Under the pieces are notes generated by a model. That model searched no databases. It saw only the letters and a list, made by a program, of their open reading frames with translations, and was not told where the DNA came from. The position numbers and the translations under genes were made by a program. From JBOFOR01 sp051654865 (GTDB lineage: Bacteria; Bacillota; Clostridia; Peptostreptococcales; Peptostreptococcaceae): a stretch of 64,000 nt of DNA. Positions 43,786-53,912 of this stretch are shown here, piece by piece (within the stretch, counting starts at the first letter, position 1; each line of letters begins with the position of its first letter). The DNA is taken from the NCBI GenBank assembly GCA_051654865.1, contig JBOFYV010000014.1, positions 1 to 64,000 on the forward strand, read 5' to 3'.

Positions 43786-44010
43786 AATAAAAGTAAAATT
43801 AATATCAATAAACTAAAAATATACTAAAAGTTAAATTTGTATTTTAAATCCTCTAAAGTAAATAAAAAAATACAACAAATATATAGTTGACAAAAAAGAA
43901 AATACTGTAACTAAAGTGTAACTAAATCGTTCGACATTTGTATTGAAATTTTTACAATATAATGATAGACTAAATAAGTACAAATTCGAAGTACGTAATG
44001 AGGTGAATAA

Positions 44011-44595
44011 ATGGACATTATCTTAGCATCATCATCACCTAGAAGAAAAGAAATTCTAGAAAATACCAAACTTGAATTTAGTATAGTAAAAAGTGACGTA
44101 GAAGAGTACATATCAGAAGATGAATCTCCAGAACAAGCAGTAATGAGATTGGCTTTTGAAAAGTGTATGGATGTAGCTTTAAAGCATGAAGACAGTTTAG
44201 TTATTGGTGCAGATACTATAGTGGTATTAGATGACATGATATTAGGAAAGCCTAAAGATGAAAGTGAAGCTTGTTATATGTTGAAGAATCTATCAAATAG
44301 AGTTCATCAAGTTATAACAGGTATTAGTTTAATAAATCTTAAAGGTAATAAGAAAATTATTGACTATGTAGTTAGCAATGTAAAGTTTAAGGATTTATCT
44401 GAGGAGGACATAAAAGATTATATACAGACTAATGAATCACTTGATAAAGCAGGAAGTTATGGAATACAAGGATATGGAGCTTTATTAGTAGAGGAGATAC
44501 AGGGAGATTACTTTAATATAGTAGGATTACCTATATCAAGACTAAGTGATATCTTAAAAGAACATTTTAGTATAAATCTTTTTTATGGAGGGTGA
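44011..44595 (+). CDS. maf: Maf-family nucleoside triphosphate pyrophosphatase
   Basis: 194 residues, family size. Maf proteins hydrolyse non-canonical or canonical nucleotides such as dTTP and UTP, and Bacillus Maf slows septum formation. The N-terminal motif ILASSSPRRKEIL is at residues 4-16, and the ADTIVVLDDMILGKP segment with catalytic Asp is at about residue 68. ATG 44011 follows TGAGGTGAATAA. It starts the maf-radC-mreBCD-pbp2-min cluster, whose order is common in Firmicutes. Confidence 0.94.
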   Translation: MDIILASSSPRRKEILENTKLEFSIVKSDVEEYISEDESPEQAVMRLAFEKCMDVALKHEDSLVIGADTIVVLDDMILGKPKDESEACYMLKNLSNRVHQVITGISLINLKGNKKIIDYVVSNVKFKDLSEEDIKDYIQTNESLDKAGSYGIQGYGALLVEEIQGDYFNIVGLPISRLSDILKEHFSINLFYGG

Positions 44596-44606
44596 TCTAG
44601 CGTAAT

Positions 44607-45299
44607 ATGACTTTTAATGCAAACTTAACGTTAAAGCAAATGGCATTAAGAGAAAGACCAAGAGAGAAAATGCTTGAACAAGGAGAAAAGAGCTTATCAA
44701 ATGCTGAATTATTAGCAATACTTCTTAGAACAGGCACTAAAAATAAAAACGCAATTGAACTAGCTAATTATATTATAAACAAAGACTTACAAGGAATTAG
44801 ATATCTACAAGATATAACTATAGAAGAATTGTGCGAAATAGACGGAATAGGATTATCAAAAGCTACTCAAGTAAAAGCAGCATTAGAACTTGGAGTAAGA
44901 GTTGCTAGCGAAAAGCCTAACAATTACAAAGTTAAAAATCCATGGGATATATATAAGTATTATATGGATAGTTTAAGGTATTTAAAAAAAGAAGTTTTTA
45001 AGGTGGTTTTACTAAATACGAAAAATGAAATAATATGTGATGTAGAAGTATCGATTGGAACATTGAATTCTTCACTAGTTCATCCAAGAGAAGTTTTTAG
45101 AGAGGCAATTAGAAGAAGTTCTAATAAAATTATACTACTGCATAATCATCCTTCAGGAAGCATAGAACCTTCCAAAGAGGATAAAAATATTACGTCTAGA
45201 CTTATAAAATGTGGAGAAATAATAGGTATAGATGTAATTGATCACATTATTATTGGAGATGGATTGTATTATAGCTTCAAAGAAAATATGGTAATTTGA
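44607..45299 (+). CDS. radC: RadC/YsxA-family JAB1 metalloprotease-like protein
   Basis: 230 residues. An N-terminal helix-hairpin-helix part (ELCEIDGIGLSKATQVKAAL, about 71-90) precedes a JAB/MPN metal-binding domain with HNHPSGSIEPSKED near residue 174. Despite the name, a DNA-repair role is not proven. ATG 44607 follows GGAGGGTGATCT with a rather long spacer. The stop codon lies close before the mreB ribosome binding site. Its place between maf and mreB matches other Firmicutes. Confidence 0.93.
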   Translation: MTFNANLTLKQMALRERPREKMLEQGEKSLSNAELLAILLRTGTKNKNAIELANYIINKDLQGIRYLQDITIEELCEIDGIGLSKATQVKAALELGVRVASEKPNNYKVKNPWDIYKYYMDSLRYLKKEVFKVVLLNTKNEIICDVEVSIGTLNSSLVHPREVFREAIRRSSNKIILLHNHPSGSIEPSKEDKNITSRLIKCGEIIGIDVIDHIIIGDGLYYSFKENMVI

Positions 45300-45325
45300 T
45301 TTATATAGCAGGAAGGAGCAAAAAA

Positions 45326-46399
45326 ATGGCTAAGGAAAAAAAAGAGAAAAAAGAGAAACAAGGATTTATGTCTATGTTCGGATTTAAAAAAATGACTAAA
45401 GATATGGGGATAGACTTAGGTACAGCTAATACTTTAGTTTACATAAAAGGACAAGGTATAGTAGTAAGAGAACCATCAGTAGTGGCAATAAGAGATGATA
45501 GTAAGGAAGTTTTAGCTGTAGGAGAAGAAGCTAAAAAGATGATAGGTAGAACTCCTGGAAATATAGTTGCAATAAGACCTATGAAGGATGGAGTTATAGC
45601 AGATTTTGATGTTACAGAATCTATGCTTAGATACTTTATACAAAAGGCGGCTGCTAAAAAAGGTGTAGTTAGCCCAAGAATAGCGATATGTGTACCGTAC
45701 GGAGTTACTGAAGTAGAAAAGAGAGCAATAGAAGAAGCAGCGAGAGCAGCAGGAGCTAGAGATGCTTACCTTATAGAAGAACCAATGGCAGCAGCTATAG
45801 GAGCTGGTCTTAGAGTAGAAGAACCAGAAGGAAATATGGTTGTAGATATCGGTGGAGGGACTACTGAAATAGCTATAATATCTTTAGGTGGTATAGTAAC
45901 AGCTAAATCTATAAGAATCGGTGGAGACGAGTTTGACGAATCTATAGTAAGCTATGTTAAAAAAGAATACAACCTAATGATAGGTGAAAGAACAGCAGAA
46001 GATGTAAAGATAAATATAGGATCTACATTTAAAGACGATCAAGAAAGTAATATGCAAATAAGAGGAAGAGATTTAATATCTGGACTTCCAAAAACTATAG
46101 AAATAAGCTCTACAGAAGTAAGAGAAGCTTTAAGAGAGCCTATAACATCAATAGTAGATGCAATAAAATCAACTTTAGAAAAAACTCCACCAGAGTTAGC
46201 ATCAGACATAATGGAAAATGGAATTATGTTAACTGGAGGAGGAGCGCTTCTTAGAGGGTTAGACAAGTTAGTTAAACAAGAAACTGGAATGCCGGTTCAA
46301 ATAGCTGAAAATCCATTAGATTGCGTTGCTTTAGGAACAGGTAAATCGGTAGAAGATCAAGAAATATTTGAAAAAGTGTTAATGATGAGAAGAAAGTAA
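45326..46399 (+). CDS. mreB: Rod-shape protein MreB
   Basis: 357 residues of the actin fold. The protein polymerises under the membrane and guides lateral wall synthesis with MreC, MreD, RodA and PBP2. Phosphate loops are IDLGTANTLVY (about residues 23-33) and VVDIGGGTTEIAI, and GGGALLRGLDKL is the adenosine motif. I choose ATG 45326 because AGGAAGGAGCAAAAA precedes it. The lysine-rich N-terminus (AKEKKEKKEKQGFMSMFGF) is longer than in Bacillus MreB and ends in a hydrophobic patch that could be a membrane anchor. Confidence 0.95.
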   Translation: MAKEKKEKKEKQGFMSMFGFKKMTKDMGIDLGTANTLVYIKGQGIVVREPSVVAIRDDSKEVLAVGEEAKKMIGRTPGNIVAIRPMKDGVIADFDVTESMLRYFIQKAAAKKGVVSPRIAICVPYGVTEVEKRAIEEAARAAGARDAYLIEEPMAAAIGAGLRVEEPEGNMVVDIGGGTTEIAIISLGGIVTAKSIRIGGDEFDESIVSYVKKEYNLMIGERTAEDVKINIGSTFKDDQESNMQIRGRDLISGLPKTIEISSTEVREALREPITSIVDAIKSTLEKTPPELASDIMENGIMLTGGGALLRGLDKLVKQETGMPVQIAENPLDCVALGTGKSVEDQEIFEKVLMMRRK

Positions 46400-46418
46400 A
46401 TAAAAGTTGGTGATTTTC

Positions 46419-47306
46419 TTGAAATTTAATAATAATAAAAATGAAAAGAAGAAGATTAACATAAAAGTGATAGCAACAGGTTTAGTTGCTATCACTTTAA
46501 TTGGAATTGTAGGAATATCTATAGGACGATATTCAGGTAAAAATCCAATAGGCCCAGGGTTAATCTTAGATGGTGTAGCGGCTATAGAGTCAAATTTTAA
46601 TAAAGGTTTTACTTTTTTACAAGATAAAGCTAGTGGTATTTTAAATTATAAAACCACATCTAAAGAAGTTGAGAAATTAAAAAAAGAAAATGAAAAGTTA
46701 AAAGAAGAACTAATAGGAATAAACAGTAAATTAGATGAAAAAGAATCATTAGAAAGCTTAAAAAAATCATTGAATTTTATAGATGAAAAATATAAAGCTA
46801 ATAAAATTTCAGCTAGTGTTGTAGGGAAAAATGATGGCAATTGGTACGATAGCTTTGTTATAGGTGCAGGTAAAAAGCAGGGTGTTAAGAAAGATAGTAT
46901 TGTAATGAATGGAAATGGGCTTGTAGGTATGGTCTACGAAGTTTCGGATAATTACAGTAAGGCAATATCTTTATTAGACAGTAAGTCATCTGTAAGTTTT
47001 AAACTATTAAAGGACTCTAATTTTAAAGGTGTAATAACTCAAAACTCAACAATAGAAGATAAAGAAAACTATAAAGATGGTGGTTATTTGTATGGATATA
47101 TGTTTGATACATCATATGAAGTATTACCAGGAGATGTGGTTACAACATCAGGACTTGGAGTATATCCTGAAGGAATACCAATAGGTGAGGTTGATAAGGT
47201 TATAGATGATAAAGATAAATCTGTAAAATCTATAATTGTAAAACCATACGTTGATTTTAAAAATGTAAATGATGTTATTATCATTGAGCCGAGAAATATA
47301 GGATAA
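46419..47306 (+). CDS. mreC: Rod-shape protein MreC
   Basis: 295 residues. One membrane helix (about 17-40), an extracellular coiled coil (KEVEKLKKENEKLKEELIGI, about 83-102) and a beta-rich domain with NGLVGMVYEVSDNYSK and GDVVTTSGLGVYPEGIPIG. MreC couples MreB filaments to PBP2 and RodA. Several starts are possible (TTG 46407, GTG 46410, TTG 46419); I prefer TTG 46419 because GGTGAT lies just upstream. It is followed by mreD after 16 bases. Confidence 0.93.
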   Translation: MKFNNNKNEKKKINIKVIATGLVAITLIGIVGISIGRYSGKNPIGPGLILDGVAAIESNFNKGFTFLQDKASGILNYKTTSKEVEKLKKENEKLKEELIGINSKLDEKESLESLKKSLNFIDEKYKANKISASVVGKNDGNWYDSFVIGAGKKQGVKKDSIVMNGNGLVGMVYEVSDNYSKAISLLDSKSSVSFKLLKDSNFKGVITQNSTIEDKENYKDGGYLYGYMFDTSYEVLPGDVVTTSGLGVYPEGIPIGEVDKVIDDKDKSVKSIIVKPYVDFKNVNDVIIIEPRNIG

Positions 47307-47322
47307 AGGGGACTATGATACT

Positions 47323-47811
47323 ATGAAAAATGTGTTACTTTGTCTTATAGGTATATTTTTAGTTGGTATAGAAAATAGCATTGTAAATTATATAGATATA
47401 TTTGGTATTACTTTTAACTTAGTATTAATATATATGACTGTTATAGCTTTATATACTGATGAGTTAGAGGTAAGTATAATAGGAGCTATAGTAGGTCTTG
47501 TAAAAGATATGGCTATAGGGGGGATATTTGGGGTTAATGCTTTAATTTTATTCTCAATATCATATGGAATTAGCCATCTAAGATACAAAATATACAAAGA
47601 AAGTAGAATTACTATATTTGCACTAGTACTTATTACTAGTTTATTTGATTCAATGGTAAATATAGCTTCGGTTAGCTTGGTATATAATAGTTATGGAATA
47701 ATAAATCTAGTGCTAAAAGGAGTTTTAACAATTCCATTAGTTAATGGTGTTGTAAGTGTTATTCTATATAGTATAACTAAAAACTCCATTTTAAAACTTA
47801 AAGAAGATTAG
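47323..47811 (+). CDS. mreD: Rod-shape protein MreD
   Basis: 162 residues, about five membrane helices and little else, as in the MreD family. The conserved segment is DGL-like IVGLVKDMAIGGIFGVNAL at about residues 54-72. It forms the membrane part of the MreBCD elongation complex. ATG 47323 follows AAAGGGGACTATGATACT. The position between mreC and the PBP2 gene supports the call more than sequence motifs do. Confidence 0.9.
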   Translation: MKNVLLCLIGIFLVGIENSIVNYIDIFGITFNLVLIYMTVIALYTDELEVSIIGAIVGLVKDMAIGGIFGVNALILFSISYGISHLRYKIYKESRITIFALVLITSLFDSMVNIASVSLVYNSYGIINLVLKGVLTIPLVNGVVSVILYSITKNSILKLKED

Positions 47812-47822
47812 TTGGTGATTAC

Positions 47823-50800
47823 ATGGAAGAAAATAAAAAAACTGATAGACTCTCTATAATTAGAAATATAATATTGATAGCTCTTGTTGTTATTTTATTA
47901 AAAATTGTATATATGACTACATTTAAATATGAGCATTATACAGAGTTAGCGGAAAATAAAACATATAAAGAGTTACCAATAAAAGCTCCAAGAGGTGAAA
48001 TAAAAGATAGATATGGAAGAGTTTTAGCAGGAAATACAAATCTATTTACAGTTCAAGTATCAGGTGATGGTATAAATAAAAAGGACTCTAATAATAAAAC
48101 TATGGCAAATGAGATAAGCTTAAAGCTTATTAATTTGTTAGAAAAGAATAAAGAAGAGTATATAGATGAATTTCCAATATATATGAGTAATGGAAAATAC
48201 TATTACACTTTTGATAAAAATATAAGAGAATACAAAATGGAAAATGGTATTCCTCAGGAAATGAACGCAGAAGAAAGTTTTTATTATTTAGTTGATAAAG
48301 CTATATCAGAAGGTAAATTAGAAGAAGAAGATAGAAAATTAGAACCAAGTAAAATTCAAAAAAAATTAAATGAAAATTCTATATATCCACCTATATTAGT
48401 TAGCAAAATGATGTTTACTGAAGAAAAAAATAAAGAAGACTGGCTGGCTAGCTATAAAATAAGTAATTCTAAAACAAGTGCTAAAAATGCATTTAGTGAA
48501 CTTAGAAAATATTATGAAATAGATAATAAACTAAGTAATGAAGATGCTAGAAAAATAATGGTGGTAAGAGATCTTATTAAATCTCAAGGATATTCTAGGT
48601 ATAAACCTATGACAATAGCAAAAGATGTTAGCCAAAGTACAATGGCTCAACTTGAAGAGAGTGCAATGGAGTTGCCGGGTGTATCTGTAGCAATGGAACC
48701 TGTAAGATATTATCCTGATGGATCTACAGCATCTCATATACTAGGTCATATGGGGAAAATTCCTTCAAGTGAAGAAAGTAAATACTTTGAAAGAACAGAA
48801 GGTAAAAAGTATTCTAAGGGAGATACAATAGGTGTATCTGGAATAGAAAAAACATATGAAGAACAATTAAAAGGACAAGATGGATATCAAAAAGTTCAAG
48901 TAGATGCATTAGGTAGAATAACTAAGAAATTAGAAGTTCAAGAACCAGTGTCTGGAGATACGATATATTTAAGTATAGATAAAGATTTCCAAATGAAAAC
49001 AGAAAAGCTATTAGATGATATATTAAAAACAATGAGTAGAGGTGGAACTTATAGAAGTAAGTATGGAGATAGGAGTTTCACTGGTGATTCACCAAATGCA
49101 AAATCAGGAGCAGTTATAGCTGTAGATCCTAAAACTGGTGATGTATTAGCTATGGCAAGTAATCCGGATTTTGATCCGAACTTATTTGTAAATGGTATAT
49201 CTTCTAAGGATTACGATGATCTTAGACCATATAATCCAAATGATGTTCTATCACCAAATCCATTGATAAATTTAGCAACAACAGCTAGTGTTCAGCCTGG
49301 ATCTACATTTAAAATGATAACAGGTATGGCAGCTATAGATAATGGACTAAGCCCTAAGTATGGAATAAACGACCCAGGTGTTATATGGTTAAATAAAAAT
49401 AAAACAGGAAGACCTTTTGCTGATTTAATATGGCATAAATCTAGGCGTACTCATGGTTATACTGATTTATATAAGGCAATACAAGAGTCTTGTAATATAT
49501 ATTTTGCAACAATTGCATCTGGAAAAAACTGGGGTGGTGGACCTGATCCTAGTGTGAAATTAGGTCCAAATGATGTATTAGAGTATGCAAGAAAGTTTGG
49601 ACTTGATGATAATACAGGATTAGACCTAGAAATTGGAGAAAAGGCAGGAAAAGTTCCTACGGTAGAGTCTAAGCTTGATACAGCTAAAACATTATTAAGA
49701 AATGATCTTAATAAAAATATGGCAAATGATTTTACAGATATAACTAAAGAAAAAGATCCTAAAGAATTTGAACGTAGAGTTGAAGAAATAGTTAGTTGGG
49801 CTGATGAAGAAACAATTCCAGGAAGAGTAGAAGCTATAAATAGACTTAGTAAAATGAAAATAAAGGAAGACAGAGTAGAGCCTTTAGCAGATATGATAGT
49901 CTACAATCATCTTAATTTCTCTAGATGGACTAATGCAGATACATTCAACTTAGCTATAGGACAAGGAGAACTTGCAAATACTCCTGCTCAAATGGTTAGA
50001 TATGTATCTACAATAGCCAATGGTGGAGATTTAGTTGAGATATCTGTTGTTGATAGAACTATATCTAGTGATTATAAATCGGTAGATATAGATGAAAATA
50101 AAAAAGAAAAGGCTAACTTTAATGATCCTGAAAAACTTGCTGACCTAAAGCAAGGAATGGTTCAAATGGCAAATATGAGTTCTTCTAAAACGATGTTTAG
50201 TAAGATACCGGTTACTGTAGCTGCCAAAACAGGTACAGCAGAAAAAAGTGGTAAAATACCAACAAAAGAAGAGGTTCAATACTTAGAAAGTCATATGGGT
50301 TCATATGGAGTTTCATTAGAAGAAGCTAGAAAACTTGCAGCAGAACTTAGAGCTAAAAGAGAAGATGAATTGTCAAAAGAAAAAGAAAAAGAAATAAGAG
50401 AAGAACTTAAAAATAATAAAGATTTAACAGAAAAAGAAAGGCTTGATTTAGAAGAACAATTAAAGGATGGAGTTAAGGTTAAGTTAGATACAAAAGATGA
50501 CAAACTTAATGCTTCATTCCTAAGGAAAGCTATAAAAGAGTTAAATCCTAAAATTACTGATGAAAAAATAGACGCATATAAACCAGAATATAGACCATTT
50601 GCATGGAGTGTTGCTTTTGCACCAGCAGAAGATCCTCAAATAGCAGTAGTTACGATGATTCCACAGGGAAGCTCAGGTGGTAACTCTCTGTATATTACAA
50701 AAGAAGTAATTGGTACGTATTTTGATTTAGAAAATGAAAGAGAAGAAGCTGAAAATGAGGTTGACAAAAACACTCAAAATGAAACAGCAAACAAAAAAGA

Positions 50801-50834
50801 TAATATAAATTTTGCATCACAAATGAAAAAATAG
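47823..50834 (+). CDS. mrdA: Penicillin-binding protein 2, elongasome transpeptidase
   Basis: 1003 residues against 600-700 in most bacteria. One membrane helix (about 13-30), a dimerisation domain, then the transpeptidase with Ser494-x-x-Lys497 (PGSTFKMI), Ser556-Cys-Asn558 and Lys802-Thr-Gly (AAKTGTAEKSG). About 120 residues rich in Glu, Lys and Leu are inserted after the KTG motif (about 812-935), and another insert lies between SCN and KTG. It cross-links lateral wall peptidoglycan with RodA and MreC. ATG 47823 follows TTGGTGATTAC. Confidence 0.95.
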   Translation: MEENKKTDRLSIIRNIILIALVVILLKIVYMTTFKYEHYTELAENKTYKELPIKAPRGEIKDRYGRVLAGNTNLFTVQVSGDGINKKDSNNKTMANEISLKLINLLEKNKEEYIDEFPIYMSNGKYYYTFDKNIREYKMENGIPQEMNAEESFYYLVDKAISEGKLEEEDRKLEPSKIQKKLNENSIYPPILVSKMMFTEEKNKEDWLASYKISNSKTSAKNAFSELRKYYEIDNKLSNEDARKIMVVRDLIKSQGYSRYKPMTIAKDVSQSTMAQLEESAMELPGVSVAMEPVRYYPDGSTASHILGHMGKIPSSEESKYFERTEGKKYSKGDTIGVSGIEKTYEEQLKGQDGYQKVQVDALGRITKKLEVQEPVSGDTIYLSIDKDFQMKTEKLLDDILKTMSRGGTYRSKYGDRSFTGDSPNAKSGAVIAVDPKTGDVLAMASNPDFDPNLFVNGISSKDYDDLRPYNPNDVLSPNPLINLATTASVQPGSTFKMITGMAAIDNGLSPKYGINDPGVIWLNKNKTGRPFADLIWHKSRRTHGYTDLYKAIQESCNIYFATIASGKNWGGGPDPSVKLGPNDVLEYARKFGLDDNTGLDLEIGEKAGKVPTVESKLDTAKTLLRNDLNKNMANDFTDITKEKDPKEFERRVEEIVSWADEETIPGRVEAINRLSKMKIKEDRVEPLADMIVYNHLNFSRWTNADTFNLAIGQGELANTPAQMVRYVSTIANGGDLVEISVVDRTISSDYKSVDIDENKKEKANFNDPEKLADLKQGMVQMANMSSSKTMFSKIPVTVAAKTGTAEKSGKIPTKEEVQYLESHMGSYGVSLEEARKLAAELRAKREDELSKEKEKEIREELKNNKDLTEKERLDLEEQLKDGVKVKLDTKDDKLNASFLRKAIKELNPKITDEKIDAYKPEYRPFAWSVAFAPAEDPQIAVVTMIPQGSSGGNSLYITKEVIGTYFDLENEREEAENEVDKNTQNETANKKDNINFASQMKK

Positions 50835-50892
50835 AGGAATCAAAGTTTTTTTGCAGAATATATAATATTGATATATAACTGTGGAGGTTGTT

Positions 50893-51576
50893 ATGTCTTT
50901 AAATCAGTTTGATTCTACACAGCTAGTAGAGTTTAAAGGTAGTAAAAGAGGGATAATTGTAAACATTAAAAAAAATGCAACATTTGATGAGATAAAACAA
51001 GGAATAATAGAAAGAATTGAATCATCAATTGGTTTTTTTAATGGAGCTAAAATTTACGCTATTAATTGTGAGTTTTTAACAGATATACAAATAATAGAGA
51101 TTAAAGAAGATATTTTGTCTAGATTTGATGTTGAATTTATTGAAGAAGAATATATAAAGATAAATAATGATAGATTCAACACAAAGTATGTTAACAATAT
51201 GAGATCTGGAGAAAATATCGAATTTGATGGAGATGTAATTGTGATGACTGATATGAAATCAGGTTCACAAGTAAGTTCTACTTCAAATGTGGTTGTTATG
51301 GGGGATGTAAGCTCTGGTGCTAGAGTAGTTGCAAATGGAAATGTTATTGTAATGGGCAGTGTGAAAGGATTTATACATGCAGGTGCAAATGGAAATGAAA
51401 ATGCTTATGCTGTTGCAAGTTATTTAACTCCTAAAGTACTACAAATAGCAGATAATATTGCAGAAGCTCCAGATGATGATAGTTATGAATATCAAAGACA
51501 ATCTGGTCCAGAGATAGCTTTTGTTAGTGATGGCATGATGGTAATAGAAAGTTACTTACCCAAAAATATAAAATAA
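50893..51576 (+). CDS. minC: Septum-site inhibitor MinC
   Basis: 227 residues. The N-terminal part blocks FtsZ polymerisation. The C-terminal beta-helix domain (GENIEFDGDVIVMTDMKSGS, GDVSSGARVVANGNVIVMGS and GFIHAGANGNENAYAVA) binds MinD. I choose ATG 50893 because TGTGGAGGTTGTT lies immediately upstream; GTG 50881 lies inside that site. minC, minD and minE are together here, as in other clostridia and E. coli, whereas Bacillus lacks minE. Confidence 0.94.
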   Translation: MSLNQFDSTQLVEFKGSKRGIIVNIKKNATFDEIKQGIIERIESSIGFFNGAKIYAINCEFLTDIQIIEIKEDILSRFDVEFIEEEYIKINNDRFNTKYVNNMRSGENIEFDGDVIVMTDMKSGSQVSSTSNVVVMGDVSSGARVVANGNVIVMGSVKGFIHAGANGNENAYAVASYLTPKVLQIADNIAEAPDDDSYEYQRQSGPEIAFVSDGMMVIESYLPKNIK

Positions 51577-51602
51577 AACAAGAAATATAGGGGGATAGTG
51601 TT

Positions 51603-52400
51603 ATGAGCGAAGTTATAGTTATAACATCAGGTAAAGGTGGAGTTGGAAAAACTACTACCGCTGCAAACTTAGGAACTGCGCTAAGCTTGGAAAATAAGAA
51701 AACAGTTATAGTTGATGCAGATATCGGGCTTAGAAACTTAGACGTGGTTATGGGTCTTGAAAATAGAATAGTTTACGACATAGTAGATGTGGTAGAAGGT
51801 ACTTGTAGACTTAAACAAGCATTAATAAAAGATAAAAGATTCGAAAATTTATATCTACTTCCAGCGGCTCAAACAAGAGATAAAAATGCTGTAAGTGTAG
51901 AGCAAATGTCAGAGTTATGTGGAAAGCTTAGAGAATCTTTTGATTATGTTTTAATAGATTGTCCAGCTGGAATAGAACAAGGATTTAAGAATGCTATAGC
52001 AGGAGCAGATAGAGCTATAGTTGTTACTAATCCAGAAGTATCTGCTGTTAGAGATGCAGATAGAATAATAGGACTTTTAGAAGCTAATGAAATAAGAGAT
52101 ATACAACTAGTTATAAATAGGATAAGACAAGATATGGTTAAGCGTGGAGATATGATGGATAAGCAAGATATAATAGAAATACTTGCTATAAAATTATTAG
52201 GTCTGGTTCCTGATGATGAGAGTATTATCGTATCTACAAACAAAGGAGAACCTGCAATATTAGATGCTAAATCTCAAGCAGGACAAGCATACAAGAACAT
52301 AACTAGAAGGATATTAGGAGAAGAGGTTCCTATAGAAGATATAGAAACTGATAGTAACATATTTAGTAAGATAAAAAAAATGTTTGGTATGGCCAGATAG
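51603..52400 (+). CDS. minD: Septum-site ATPase MinD
   Basis: 265 residues. Deviant Walker A motif SGKGGVGKTT is at residues 9-18, the switch segment DCPAGIEQGFKNA at about residue 120, and the C-terminal amphipathic membrane-binding helix IFSKIKKMFGMAR closes the protein. MinD recruits MinC to the membrane, and with MinE it oscillates or forms polar gradients to keep FtsZ rings at midcell. ATG 51603 follows AGGGGGATAGTGTT. Confidence 0.96.
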   Translation: MSEVIVITSGKGGVGKTTTAANLGTALSLENKKTVIVDADIGLRNLDVVMGLENRIVYDIVDVVEGTCRLKQALIKDKRFENLYLLPAAQTRDKNAVSVEQMSELCGKLRESFDYVLIDCPAGIEQGFKNAIAGADRAIVVTNPEVSAVRDADRIIGLLEANEIRDIQLVINRIRQDMVKRGDMMDKQDIIEILAIKLLGLVPDDESIIVSTNKGEPAILDAKSQAGQAYKNITRRILGEEVPIEDIETDSNIFSKIKKMFGMAR

Positions 52401-52415
52401 TAAGGAGGGGGATCT

Positions 52416-52700
52416 ATGTTAGATTTATTTAAGGTTTTTTCTAACGAACCTAAAACTAGTAAGTCAGTGGCAAAGGAAAGACTAAAATTAGTTTTAGTAC
52501 ATGATAGAGTAGATTGTTCTCCGCAATTATTAGATATGATAAAGAACGATATTCTTAGAGTTATAGCTAATTATGCAGAGATAGAAGAAGATGGATTAGA
52601 AATTAAAATGTCTAAATCTAGAGGGGATAATGATGATATTCCGGTATCTGCATTAGTTGCTAATATACCACTTAGAAATTTAAAAGATAGAACTATATAA
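52416..52700 (+). CDS. minE: Cell division topological factor MinE
   Basis: 94 residues. An N-terminal MinD-interacting part (KERLKLVLVHDRVDCSPQLL) precedes the dimerisation domain. It stimulates the MinD ATPase and gives the Min system its spatial pattern. ATG 52416 follows AAGGAGGGGGATCT. A terminator follows, so mreB through minE may form one long transcript. Confidence 0.94.
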   Translation: MLDLFKVFSNEPKTSKSVAKERLKLVLVHDRVDCSPQLLDMIKNDILRVIANYAEIEEDGLEIKMSKSRGDNDDIPVSALVANIPLRNLKDRTI

Positions 52701-52746
52701 AAACAAATAAAGGGGGAGTTATTTTATCCCTCTTTATTTGTTTTTG
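52701..52746 (+). terminator. Rho-independent terminator after minE
   Basis: A 17-bp stem (52701-52717 with 52727-52743, one G-U pair) and a T-run. Confidence 0.85.
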
Positions 52747-52775
52747 TAATTTGTAGTAAGAAAGACGGTGATAAG

Positions 52776-53894
52776 ATGGTCGATTATAAGTCCACTTTAA
52801 AATTAATAAAACAACTAGATTGGAAATTAATAACTATAGTACTTAGTATATTTGCATTCGGGCTTTTGATTTTAAGTAGTGCAACACATGCTAATGAAAC
52901 TGGTATCTATAAGCAAATATATGTACAAATGTTAGCGTTTGGATTAGGAATTGGAATGATAATAGTGATGCTATTATTTGATTACAATTTTATGGGTAAG
53001 TACTACAAGGGTCTTTATGTTATAAGTTTAATACTATTAGCAATAGTTTTAATACCTGGTATAGGAGCAGAAAGAGGAGGGGCTAGATCTTGGTTAAATC
53101 TAGGGCCTTTAGATTTTCAAACTTCAGAGCTAGTTAAATTAACTTTCATTTTAAGTTATGCTAAGATAGTAGAATCTAAAAAGGGTAAACTAAATAACTT
53201 AAAAGAAATTATACCTGTAGTGATTTATGCACTACCTTTTATAGGTTTGCTGTTTGCACAACCAGACTTAGGTACAGCGATAGTGTTTAGTTGTATAATT
53301 GCAGGGATGCTATTTACGGCAGGGTTAGATATAAAGCTTATAAAAAGAGTGGTTATTGGTGCAATAATAGCATTACCTGTTATGTATATGCTAATGGCAC
53401 CACATCAAAAAGATAGAATAGAAGCCTTTTTAAATCCTGAAGACCCAACTTTAAAAGGAAACTATCAAGTAATGCAATCAATGATTGCTATAGGATCTGG
53501 AGGAACAACTGGAAAAGGATTATACCAAGGGAGTCAAAATCAAGAAGGTTTTTTACCTGTGCAAGAGAGTGACTTTATATTTGCAGTTATAGGTGAAGAA
53601 TTAGGAGCACTTGGAATGGCAGTAATAATAATACTGTATGCATTGTTTTTAATGAGAATGATTGCTATTGCACGGGAAGCGAAAGATTTCTATGGAACAT
53701 TAATTGTAATTGGCGTTATGAGTATGTTTGCGTATCAGATTATACAAAATATAGGAATGACAGTAGCGTTGATACCTGTAACGGGAGTAACGCTTCCATT
53801 TGTAAGTTATGGAGGTAGCTCACTATTAACATCACTAGCTAACTTAGGATTAGTTTTAAATGTATGTATGAGAAGAAAGAAAATAAACTTTTAG
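52776..53894 (+). CDS. rodA: RodA/FtsW-type peptidoglycan polymerase
   Basis: 372 residues with about ten membrane helices, SEDS family. Family marks are GGARSWLNLGPLDFQTSELVK-like residues near 105 and VQESDFIFAVIGEELG near 265. It polymerises lipid II glycan strands in the elongasome with PBP2. ATG 52776 follows ACGGTGATAAG. Its place after min and beside the mre-PBP2 cluster argues for RodA over FtsW or SpoVE, though these are hard to part by sequence. Confidence 0.92.
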   Translation: MVDYKSTLKLIKQLDWKLITIVLSIFAFGLLILSSATHANETGIYKQIYVQMLAFGLGIGMIIVMLLFDYNFMGKYYKGLYVISLILLAIVLIPGIGAERGGARSWLNLGPLDFQTSELVKLTFILSYAKIVESKKGKLNNLKEIIPVVIYALPFIGLLFAQPDLGTAIVFSCIIAGMLFTAGLDIKLIKRVVIGAIIALPVMYMLMAPHQKDRIEAFLNPEDPTLKGNYQVMQSMIAIGSGGTTGKGLYQGSQNQEGFLPVQESDFIFAVIGEELGALGMAVIIILYALFLMRMIAIAREAKDFYGTLIVIGVMSMFAYQIIQNIGMTVALIPVTGVTLPFVSYGGSSLLTSLANLGLVLNVCMRRKKINF

Positions 53895-53912
53895 TATACT
53901 GTGGAGGGGAAA

